Part shown: positions 55,018-64,000 of the stretch, one piece after another
Layout of the letters: the number at the start of each line of letters is the position of its first letter
How positions within the stretch are numbered: the first letter of the stretch is position 1
Assembly (NCBI GenBank): GCA_011316305.1
Contig: SAUG01000070.1
Coordinates: forward strand, 426,382 to 490,381
Direction of reading: 5' to 3'
From: Rusavskia elegans
Lineage: Eukaryota > Ascomycota > Lecanoromycetes > Teloschistales > Teloschistaceae
Length of the DNA stretch: 64,000 nucleotides
Translations under genes and position numbers: made by a program
Notes under the pieces: model-generated
Database searches by the model: none
The model's input: only the letters and a program-made list of their open reading frames with translations
Told to the model about the DNA's origin: nothing

Positions 55018-56935
55018 ATGTCTTCAACAGTAGATCAAAAGAATCAGCCAGGTTTCTATGGATATCCTCAGATTCGAAAGGGGCCGGAAACTCCTGCTTA
55101 TGCTGCTCCGCCCGGCAACAATCCTGTCCTCAGAGGACTTCCTCTAGCAATTGCTGGCTCTCTGTTTGTCTATGATCTCTGTCTTATATTTCGAGTCTAA
55201 TGTTAGTAGCGCTACGAAGTTGGCTCTCATTGGGTCCTTCCTGTGGAGTAACACTGGCTTTGGCATCCTGCGGCAAATCAGAGAGCTCGATGACTGCGAG
55301 CCCAGATACGACCCAACTGTGATAAAGCTCCACAAGAGCACAAACAACAAGCCGAATGCGGAAGCTTGCAAAGATATCAGCGCCGAGTATCAGGAGGCTT
55401 CTAATCGGCACTACAGTGCTGCCTACTACACGTCCGCTTACAAGGCTGGCAAACTCACCCCAACACAGGTCATCACCGGCCTCCTGGATCAAATATCCGC
55501 TAAGAAGCATCATAGCATGGCATTCCTCCAAATCATACCCGAGAAGGTGCTTGCTGCAGCCGCAGCTTCCACTGCAAGGTATAAATCCGGACAGCCCCTG
55601 AGCCCCTTAGATGGTGTTCCCGTGGCAGTCAAGGACGAGGCAGATCTTGACGGCTACGATAAGAGTTTAGGCTCTCCGATCGACTACACCAAGAAGAACG
55701 GCAGCACAAGCTGGTGTGTCAAGAAATGGGAAGACGTCGGCGCCATCATCGTTGGGAAATCAAATATGCATGAGTTGGGTCTCGGTATATCTCAACTTTA
55801 ATCCACTATCTCCTGAATCCCAGCTGACGAAACAGACACAACAAACAACAACCCATTAAAAGGGACCCCCCTAAACCCGCACAACCCCTCCTACTACACC
55901 GGCGGGTCTTCCGGCGGCTCCGCCTACGCCGTCGCCTCCGGTCTCGTCCCCATCGCCCACGGCGCCGACGGCGGTGGCTCTATCCGCATCCCAGCCGCCT
56001 ATTGCGGTCTCTACGGCCTCAAACCCACTCACGGCCGCGTCTCTATCTTCCCCACAACTGGCTTAGCCACTTCCAACGGCGTAATGGGTCCAATCGCTTC
56101 GAACATGACTGATCTTGAACTGGCATACCGTTTCCTCGCAACACCGGATCCTTCCAACCCCATCTCGTCCCTCTTCAGCCCCCCTTCTTCATCACCATCA
56201 TCGAAAAACCATCCGAAAATCCTCGGGATCTGCAAACCCTGGTTCTCCACCTCGCACCCCTCCGTCCTCTCCGCCTGCAACGCAGCTCTAGACCACTACA
56301 CCTCCCTAGGCTACGAAACCATCTCCATCTCCCTCCCCTACCTCCACGAAGGCCAACTCGCCCACGCCCTAACCATCCTCACCGAAATCTCCACCGACCG
56401 AACCACCACTTCCGCACTCTCATCCCTCACGCCAGCGAATAAAATCCTCCTCTCCGTGGGCGCCCAAACACCAGCCAACGATTTCCTGCTCGCGCAGAAG
56501 ATGAGAGCGCTGTTGATGTCGCATTTGGCGTATTTATGGACGAAATATCCGGGGATGTTGATCGTGACGCCTACGACGCCGAATGCGGGGTGGCCTATCA
56601 GTGGCGGGGAAGGGGATTTGAAATATGGGATCAGTGATGCGGATACGAGTTTGAGGAGTATGAGATTTGTGTGGTTGGCGAATTTTGTGGGGGCGCCGGC
56701 GTTAAGTATTCCGGTTGGGATGGTGGAGCCGGAGGGGAAAGGAGGAGGAGGAGGAGGAGGAGGAGGAGGAGGAGGGAAGGTTCCGGTGGGGTTGATGGCG
56801 ATGGGTGAGTGGGGGAATGAGGAGGGGTTGATGGAGTGGGGGAGACAGGGGGAGGAATGGGCTTGGAGGGTGGGGGAGGAGAGGGTTTGGAGGGCGAAGG
56901 GGTGGGTGGACGCGGGGGGTTGGGTGAAGGGATAG
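55018..56935 (+). CDS. Amidase signature family protein
   Basis: Amide hydrolase of the amidase signature family; the natural substrate is unknown. Three exons: 55018-55163, 55207-55784 and 55836-56935, giving 607 residues. The Ser-cisSer-Lys triad is visible: Lys in [12 protein letters not shown], cis-Ser in [16 protein letters not shown], and the nucleophile Ser region in [18 protein letters not shown]. The N-terminal lead ([17 protein letters not shown], then [19 protein letters not shown]) is typical of a fungal subgroup related to fatty-acid amide hydrolases and glutamyl-tRNA amidotransferase A. A run of 12 Gly (GGA repeats) sits near the C terminus between VEPEGK and [12 protein letters not shown], a surface loop. 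The final segment is Trp/Glu-rich. Confidence 0.92.
56741..56775 (+). repeat. GGA trinucleotide microsatellite (polyglycine) in the amidase
   Basis: Eleven or so GGA units in frame encode the 12-Gly run; copy changes keep the frame. Confidence 0.9.
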
Positions 56936-57382
56936 GTGTTTGAAGTGTATATCTAAATTGTTGCAGGGAGTGGACTGTCATCTAGTCTTCCGAGGTAACC
57001 TTGCTTGAACATGCCCAAGCACTTCCAAACACTCTCAACCAAGATTTCTAAAATTCCAAGGTCCATTTCATCAACTCATACTTCCATCCATCCCCATCCC
57101 ATCAGCAGCTCTCCATCCCAGCCCATCACTCCCCCCTCCCACCTCCTACATTCCCTAAAATCCTTCCAGCCAGATCAAAAACTCTCCCCTCCAAAATGTC
57201 TACACACACCCCAACAATATCAAACCCTCAACAACACATCCACATTTCAGTAGCTCCAAAGGGTCGTCACAGATCAAGATAAAGCATCATCCGCCCTGTC
57301 CAAGATCTTCCTCGCCGCAACCAGCAGCACATTCCTGTCCACCACCACCATCATCATCACCATCATCATCCCGCCCACTATC
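56936..57382. other. Intergenic, convergent gene ends
   Basis: C/A-rich low-complexity stretch with CCA and CAT triplet runs near 57341-57370. No gene. Confidence 0.55.
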
Positions 57383-57964
57383 TTACCGCCTCACCCCTCC
57401 CATATCCAGGCTCGACGATGTATTCGCTATACCCCACGGCTCCGTCCTCACATTCTGTCTCACATTCTCCGCGGCTAGACTCGCAGCCCCTGGCTCCGAA
57501 GGATGCCGATACGTTATCCTTGCCTCGGACGTATGAGGAGCATTATCACCCTCAAACCGATGGTGTCCGCTCTGCATATTTTGTTGTACACCGCCTCTGA
57601 CGGCGCTGTGGAACGCTCTACTGCGTTCTCTATGGGGATTGCGGGCGCCGCTTCCTCTTCCACGAATGTTGGCTCCTCTTCCCCGTCCTGGGTTGAGCCC
57701 AGCTGCTCTTCCACGAGTGCTGGATTCGCTGCTCCGTTCTGAATTCGCTCCCCGTCCTCTGCCATGTGGAGTTGAAGAGCTACCCCTTCCGTGGCTGGTG
57801 GGGTGGGGTCCACGATCATTTTCCTGATCCTGATTGCTGCTGGTACTGGTACCTGAGATATGATTATTCGCTGACACAGGGGTTTGACCGGTTGATTGTG
57901 TGGGTTTGGGAGTTGTGAAGCGGGTGATGTAGACGGGTGGTGGGGTTTTGTAGTTATCGATCAT
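57383..57964 (-). CDS. Arg/Gly-rich low-complexity protein
   Basis: Single-exon frame of 193 codons. No known domain. RG/GRG motifs dominate the middle (SHGRGSSSTPHGRGRGAN, then AGLNPGRGRGANIRGRGSGA), like RGG-box RNA-binding tails that are often arginine-methylated. The N terminus (MIDNYKTPPPVYITRFTTP) is not a signal peptide. The call rests on frame length and the RG pattern; splicing to further exons is possible. Confidence 0.55.
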   Translation of the reverse strand: MIDNYKTPPPVYITRFTTPKPTQSTGQTPVSANNHISGTSTSSNQDQENDRGPHPTSHGRGSSSTPHGRGRGANSERSSESSTRGRAAGLNPGRGRGANIRGRGSGARNPHRERSRAFHSAVRGGVQQNMQSGHHRFEGDNAPHTSEARITYRHPSEPGAASLAAENVRQNVRTEPWGIANTSSSLDMGGVRR

Positions 57965-58156
57965 GTTGGTTGGGAGGGATAGAGATGTGAGAATCTGTGA
58001 TGTCTGGGCTTAGGTGGATGACGAAAGTAGCTAATGTAGAAGAGGGAGTTGGATGTTTGTGGAGAGTGGATGGATATGGAGGTTTGGGTATGTATGGATG
58101 GAGATGTTTGTTTCGGACGGAGAAGAGACAAAGATCCGATGACAAACAAACAAAAC

Positions 58157-58182
58157 GTGTGTGTGTGTGTGTGTGTGTGTGT
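58157..58182. repeat. GT dinucleotide microsatellite
   Basis: Thirteen perfect GT units. Confidence 0.95.
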
Positions 58183-59000
58183 ATTCATGACATCCAAGGA
58201 TCTCCTGCAGAAGCTTTTTCATGAATGACTGTGCGCATGACCACGATATATGAAATACAGGGAATTTGCATAGAGGACACCTGACGCGTGGGAAAAGGGA
58301 ATTTGAACCAAGAATTGTATTCTTGTAACGGGATATTATCAGCGAAGCCTTTCAGCCATGATTGAATACAGGTCAAGTGTCGACATTCGAATATCGCCTG
58401 TGGAAGTCAAACTGATTTATTTCCGAACGCAGGGTGCTTGATGTAGGCGGATATTGAGGAGCAGTGAAAATTACATTGCGAGAAGGTTGATGCCATGTGT
58501 GAAGCACATGTACTCAGTCGTGGAGGGTAAGAATACAGAAACAGATACCTTGACCATGTCCTAATGAAGTTAGAGAAACTGAGAGATGAGAGGAGAGGGT
58601 CGACCTCATTGGATCTTTACCACCATTGTAGGGGTCACGGTTAGTGAGAAGAGGATAAAGAAATTACGAAGTGGGTGAAAATTCTGCGCGGTCAAGGAAA
58701 CAACTTTGATAAACTTCGACGGAAAGATCAGAATAATATGAAGGACTGGACCTTTATATCAAGGTCCATTCGGATCTTGTGCTCTGTGCTCGCTTCAGTA
58801 TTTGGTCGGGAGGAATAAGGAGCGGACGAGAAAATTTAAGAAGGATGGAAGGAAACCTCATACTAGGAGAGGTTTGGAAGGTAATGTTCAAATTCCTACA
58901 TGATCATGCTACCGTGCAGATGGAGGAGACGTTCAGCGTCGATTGTGCAAGTCTCAGTATCTTGAAAATTAAATAATTAATAGCAATAGGGGAGGTGGAG

Positions 59001-59059
59001 CAGTCGGTACCTCTGTTTGGGATTTCGTTCTAACGATTACTTAGCTGCCACTTTATAGC
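59001..59059 (+). repeat. Dispersed repeat, copy 3
   Basis: Aligns over 59 bases without gaps to copy 2, sharing AGTCGGTACCTC, TTCGTTCTA and CTTAGCTG..ACTTTATAG. It lies in a gene-poor stretch. Confidence 0.65.
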
Positions 59060-60945
59060 TGAGAAGCCAACCACGGGGGTTGGGACTTGGAATGGTAAGG
59101 TACTCGGCTCTGAATGATTTGTTATTTGGTTGCGGTGTGATCTACATCGCGATAAACATTGATATAACTAGGAGAGTTTGATAATTGCCGAGCCTTTACC
59201 CCACGACTACACACGTGCTCCTCATTTGAAAGTTGAAACGTCAAAGACTCCCCTGTCCAGAAGTCTTGAGAGTCTGGACTCTCGATGACAAATCACCCAT
59301 CATGGAGGCTGATTCCGCATAGAGCCTCAACGATCGACGAGTTACAGAGTGATGTGACGGAGGTGCAGATGATCAGCCAGCACTGATATCGCCAGTGATG
59401 GTAGAGGCATGCATCCCCACAGTCATGCAGATAAACAAGTGTAGCATGCACGTAGAGGTATTTGGATACCGGCTCGAGGTGCGCAATCGATGCAGGGTCC
59501 CAAGAGCTTCTTCGATTGGTAGAGAGCAGAAAGCGGGTCATGATGATGCAGGACCGTGCAAGAAGAGAGACTGAGATGTGCAAGTGTTAAGGATTCCGTT
59601 GGGGGCGCTGGACGGTCTGTGCTGCATTAGGACGGAAGCAGTGTGGGATTCAAGTAGTTGGATCTTGTGCATGGGGAAGAGCGTACCGATGATCGACGAA
59701 ATGCGAATGAGATAACAACAATGAAAAGCTACCTGCCTTTTCAGGGGCTATCTGAGAGGCAGCAACAATGCTGCCGACGGGGCATGATAGGCCGACAGTG
59801 ACTTCTCTCCAGCGAGGAGCGTAAGAGCTAGAGCTTCGACCGCTCGCTGCTTCCGATCGGTCCTTGCTGACTTGATCCTTCGTAGTAGGTGGTACGGATA
59901 GAAGGGTCGAAGCATGTAGAAGCAGTAGTCTGGCTGCAGCCTTTGACGCCTTGGTCTTGGCAATCTGTGATCGGCGTCCAGAGATAGAGTTTGAAAGGTG
60001 TGGGCACACACAGATTAGGTTGAGTGCGTATACTTGTATGTTAGATGACTTGTCTTAGCATCCAACCTTGGCCGTGGGTTCTCAGCAGCATTATTGACAG
60101 ACTCTTGACAGGCGGCTGCAGAGTCACAGATGATGCCTTCCGTCCATTTATCCCAAAGTACGGAGTACGGAGGTACATCGCTCCACCTTTCCAATCAGAT
60201 CGGTGGGCTTCGGATACAACCATCCCCTAGTACAACGCCACTTGCAGTCGCAATCACAGCCAGCGGGAGCTAGCGAATCGTGCTTGCCACTTGCTTCTCA
60301 ATCGCGGTGGTTGAGCTCATCTGCTTGTACTCCGTGGGCCCGTTGCCCAAAGACCATGGTACACGCAAACCTCTCCCCGTCTCCTCGTTCCCAGCGTCTC
60401 GGGAATTGCGTCGCACAAGGGGCAAATCTCATCCGCTTCCGTCTGGCACTCCGCACTTCGCCATCTGTGCCTCGGAAGTACAACAGTGTATCTGGGACAG
60501 CTGCCTGACCCTCACTCTTCGCAATTGGAGTGGCTGATAGGGGCCGATATAAGTCGGCAGCCATTCTGAGCAAAGATACCGACTGTACATTGGGTGAATT
60601 ATTATTATTATGCCAAATATGCAGCTTAACACGCTGAAACGCTCAGTGAACAACTTTTGAAATCGACGATGCCGCCCTTGCCTCCGCATACTCCAGTCTA
60701 AAGAACGCCATCATCCAGTCGTGAATCATCCGAGGGTAAATAGTACAGGAGTGTAGGATCCAAGCAAACAAGAGCGAAACAAGCCTGGGTGGGCCCCACT
60801 AGCTGTAAGCCGTATTATTACTGCATTAGGGCTGAGCGTGTGGCGGCTGAGGCTTTCTTTTCGAGAGCGTATGGTAGAGGACCGTCCAAGGTTTGGGGCA
60901 TAGTGAGGATCAAGGATACGCCCTGCGTCGCATCATTGCAAGCCG

Positions 60946-62424
60946 TCATTGAGTGCAACAGACAGCGTTTCGGAATTCGAGAGCCTCTTGATGTTTTTGG
61001 CTGACCCGAATCATGCGGTATGCATCATCATCGTCCGCGCCCTCACGGCTTCCCCATGCCGTCTGGAAATCGGTCAGCTCGGATTCCCTTTATTGGGCCT
61101 CAGCAGAGAGAACAGTGCTAGACTCACCACGTTCAGCGACAGCATGGCGTAGCCCTTGATCAGACCGTGGAAGTAGCCAAACAGGATGGACACTGGCAGC
61201 AAGAGAAAATCGATCGGGTATCGGATATAGTGCCCGAGTAGTTTGAGAAATTTGCTCAAGAAGATCCAGCTGGCGAGCATTGCAAGTCCCAATTCTTGGG
61301 ACTCTCTCGGCCAGGATCTGGCCATATCGAAGTAGAGGTAGATCAGAAGAGAATCCCATAGAATAGCCCAATGGGAGACCGTGGTTAAGTAGACAGCATA
61401 AGCACTCCACGGTTGACATCTGCTCGCTCAGTCAACAAAGTTCGTGATTTGACCGAGCATGCTCATACTCACGTCCAGATGTGCCCATCACAGAACATGC
61501 TGGTGATGTTACTCCGCCAATTACTTCGGGACCAGCGCAGACATTGTTTCAGGAATTTGGGATTATCCTCGAGCGTGGTCAAGACTTCCGCTTGTTTATG
61601 ATGTTGATAGGAGATTTTTTTCCCATGAGAAATGAGCCATCGGGTGATGAAGTTGTCGTCATCGGCGTTGAGCTGGTATTGACCGAGCCACTCTTCATGT
61701 GTGAATTGATAAGTAAACGACTCATCCCGAAGAATGCTGGTCCGGTAGGCCACGGTCCTTCCAGATAAGCACGGCAGTCCGCCATCTATGAACATACAGG
61801 AAGCACAATCGAAATTCCTTCGTTCGAGGTAGAGGGCGCCAAGGTAGCCCCAGATCCGCTGTTGCAAGTTCGGTCGTTCGGCTCGCCGAAGCCTTTGGTT
61901 GGTACCCACGCCACCATACTGCTCATCTTCTAACGGGGCTAGCATCCACGGAAGAAGTGTCGATGGCCAAGTCACGTCGTCGTCCGCGAAGATGGTGATT
62001 TCCGTTCGTACCTCTGGAATGGCCCGAACCATTTGGCGGCGCTTGTTGGGCTGAGAGACGCTGCAGATGCGGACTTTCGAAAAATTGGACTCCTTGGCCA
62101 TTTTGCGTGCACGCTGTTCTTGGGCCTCGACAGTGACGAGGATGATTTCGTGGGGTTCTGTGGCCAGAATGCTCCGGATAGTCTCCCATAGCTCGCCTCC
62201 GTCACCTTGAAGTGAAGGAATTACAACAGTGACGTCCTGAGAAGTCAACCGTGGATTTTCGGGCAAAGGAATTGGTCGATGCAAGCAGAATGCCACGAGG
62301 TTTACGGCCAAACGGACATAACGATAGAGGCTTGAATAATCAGCGATCAAGCTGGCGGACGAATGTTCCACGCTCAATGGCGGACTCACAATAGTAGGAT
62401 GAAAACATGGTGACCGGAGAACAT
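60946..62424 (-). CDS. GT2 polysaccharide synthase (Cps1/hyaluronan-synthase-like)
   Basis: Membrane glycosyltransferase of family GT2, likely making an extracellular or cell-wall polysaccharide. Four exons: 62424-62390, 62330-61473, 61419-61128 and 61062-60946, giving 433 residues. The first exon encodes MFSGHHVFILLF, the start of a membrane helix continuing LYRYVRLAVNLVAF; starting at the ATG at 62389 instead would put the start inside the intron. GT2 motifs are DVTVVIPSLQGDG, IFADDDVTWPSTLLPWML, a DDD acceptor region NADDDNFITRWL and the QxxRW motif in KQCLRWSRSNW. C-terminal membrane segments follow (HWAILWDSLLIYLYF, DFLLLPVSILFGYFHG), then an acidic tail (REGADDDDAYRMI). Related fungal GT2 proteins are required for hyphal growth on solid surfaces. 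The product is not determined. Confidence 0.92.
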
Positions 62425-64000
62425 GACGGGATCAAACGAGAGTGAGCATCGACCTGGCGATGTAAGTGTCTAGTGCACTAGACACGCAACAGCAATCGGC
62501 ATTGACAGCAGTACAGGGCCTTAAGGAACATGGTTCCATGGCCTGTAAATATGCAGCAGCGACAGTCAAGAATCCGAGAGTCAGTTTCGCATACCAGGGT
62601 AGGTTGGAATGATGTCGAATGGTATCGCGCGAGTAAGGTGATGAGGGCTTGTGCGACCAAACGGGCGTGGTGCATGGAGCTATGTCTGAGCCCAGGTATC
62701 ATGACCAGGCCAACGCGTGCCATAAGCTAGGAGAATCACCAGATCCTTCGCCGTTGACGGAGCTTGCCTGCAAGTCATCTGCAGCGCGGGTGGGAGGTAG
62801 TGGGAACTACCCTGGTGTGGTGTGGGAGGAAGCCTTGCAAACAGGCCATTCGAGCCGCAACCGATCCATCGATTTTTAGTCGCCGAACTGGACCACTTCC
62901 AGTCTTCCACCTGTTCTGAACCCCGCGCTTATCCGCAAGCCTGGTAGTCATCATCGTATTCGAAAGGAAGACCTGCTGCCAATCCTCACGTCCATCTTTC
63001 GTGGATATTTGTGCCGGGGGAATGCCCGACACTTGTCGTTGTTCTCCTGTACCAACCATCCCCAACGAAAGTGGCAGCCGTTCGGGGCCGGACTTGATTG
63101 ACAAAAGGAATGCATGCATCGTAGTACTTCCTCGTGTCTGCCACTTTGCGCCTTTTCACATGCAGTGCATGGGAAGAGGGCCCACAAGTACCACGCCACC
63201 TTCACAGCGACTCAGAAAGCACGTGAGTGACTGTGGATTGTTGGGAAGACCTCAAAGCTCCACGTTAGCGGCTATTCGCACCAAGCCGGTAGCTGTGGTC
63301 GAGACCTTTTTTTGTGTTGCGCAACGCTGGCGACTTCGCGTCTGTTTCGCGAAACCATCTCGATCAAAGTTCCTGAAGACCTTTCCGATACGCTTGGATG
63401 GAGGAGTCGCATTCCTGCCAATACCCAGCAAGCCACCATTTGCAATGCGTGGATTTCTCTGGTTGGTGTTCTCCACACTTGGCTATAGGCCCGCTTGCAC
63501 CCGTTGATTGCATATGCGCGGCCGCCCTTCACTGGTCTTCCAATTTCCGCGTGGCGTCAAGACATCAATAGCGGACGAACTTTGGATACGGTAACCCCTC
63601 TCAAGAACAGATCGATTTTGGACGCTGCCGCAGAGGATCGGCCCGTGGTCGCCCTATTCGAGACCTCGGGGGGCTTCGTAAGGATGGTCATCGGACTTGT
63701 GCCGATCAAGAATGTGAGAACTGTTTGATGCACTTGCTCGACGTCGTACAACCAGCAAACTTATGCTGTGTAAGCTTGGAGCCAGGAGCCCCTGATCGTC
63801 CGGGTAAGCAAGTCTCCGCCTCCCCGTGCTAGCAATAAAGTTTATCGACATGGTGATCTCGCCACGATCTATCCCTGCAAATTCTGTAAGCGTTCTGGTG
63901 TCGTCGCGCGGTTTTCGATCGGATCAATTGTGCGGCAAAAAGCACACGAGGCAAGCTAGAGCTCCGCTATTAATTTCCTGCGATTGGATTTTCTGATCAT
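62425..64000. other. Intergenic to window end
   Basis: GT2 promoter region, then sequence with only short overlapping frames. The longest plus-strand frame (63001-63507) shows no domain and overlaps several minus frames of similar length. Nothing supported. Confidence 0.45.

Larger units (their letters stand above)
57965..60945. other. Long gene-poor region
   Basis: About 3 kb without a recognisable gene. It holds the GT microsatellite at 58157-58182, repeat copy 3 at 59001-59059, GTACGGAGTACGGAGGTAC near 60160 and a short ATT run near 60600. The minus-strand frame at 59650-60009 (119 codons) has no domain. Confidence 0.45.

Noticed and set aside
60160..60178. GTACGGAGTACGGAGGTAC as a telomere-like or regulatory repeat
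   Set aside because: TACGGAGTA is a common short palindrome-like string in fungal intergenic DNA; two or three occurrences here do not define an element.
63001..63507. 168-codon plus-strand frame near the window end
   Set aside because: No domain or splice support; equal-sized frames lie on the other strand.
1..64000. CRISPR arrays, insertion sequences, bacterial operons
   Set aside because: Spliced eukaryotic genes throughout; no regularly spaced repeats or transposase genes were seen.

Overview
This window is nuclear DNA of a filamentous ascomycete (Pezizomycotina). The genes are interrupted by many short introns (about 48-115 nt, GTRNGT...YAG), spaced at roughly 2-4 kb on both strands. 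The gene families are typical of filamentous ascomycetes: a Het-C glycine-rich protein, a LaeA-like methyltransferase, a Kin4-type kinase, a DHA1 transporter, a fungal GT2 polysaccharide synthase and a GH31 alpha-glucosidase. I cannot fix the class from sequence reading; Eurotiomycetes or Dothideomycetes both fit. I see no tRNA, rRNA, CRISPR array or intact transposon.

Layout. 1-2.2 kb: a broken small secreted protein gene. 3.4-5.1 kb: an MFS drug-type transporter. 6.2-7.8 kb: a His/Gln/Pro-rich protein and a GFA/CENP-V-fold zinc protein. 7.9-9.8 kb (minus): a decayed GH2 beta-mannosidase. 10.2-15.0 kb: three housekeeping genes in tandem, ATP synthase subunit g (ATP20), mitochondrial DEAD-box helicase MRH4 and ESCRT-I subunit VPS28. 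15.4-16.7 kb: a 2-oxoglutarate/Fe(II) dioxygenase. 17.2-19.5 kb (minus): a secreted Cys-rich protein and a WDR89-like WD40 protein. 21.8-23.1 kb: a LaeA-like methyltransferase. 24.6-27.2 kb: a TRK potassium transporter. 28.0-29.9 kb (minus): a transmembrane RING-H2 protein. 30.7-33.2 kb: SAGA subunit ADA3. 33.6-37.5 kb (minus): a 12-exon secreted GH31 alpha-glucosidase. 38.8-42.6 kb (minus): a Kin4-type kinase. 44.6-46.3 kb (minus): a spartin/senescence-domain protein. 46.8-48.3 kb: a short/branched-chain acyl-CoA dehydrogenase. 48.8-52.1 kb: Het-C. 52.6-54.5 kb (minus): mitochondrial D-lactate dehydrogenase. 55.0-56.9 kb: an amidase. 57.4-58.0 kb (minus): an RG-rich protein. 60.9-62.4 kb (minus): a GT2 glycosyltransferase. 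62.4-64.0 kb: no gene found.

The genes do not form one pathway. Several products act in mitochondria (ATP20, MRH4, acyl-CoA dehydrogenase, D-lactate dehydrogenase), but they are spread over the window and look like ordinary syntenic housekeeping genes. The LaeA-like gene has no polyketide synthase, NRPS or terpene synthase beside it. I found no undescribed multigene system. The most informative signals are two decaying genes (one with a mutated splice donor), two 24-nt microexons in the alpha-glucosidase, a GC-AG intron, stop-free introns divisible by three in two genes, a dispersed roughly 59-nt repeat, a long G-run tract after ADA3, and the repeat-rich Het-C tail. Exon coordinates below come from reading splice sites by eye. 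Except for ADA3 and the broken gene at 1.5 kb, the spliced lengths are divisible by three and open.
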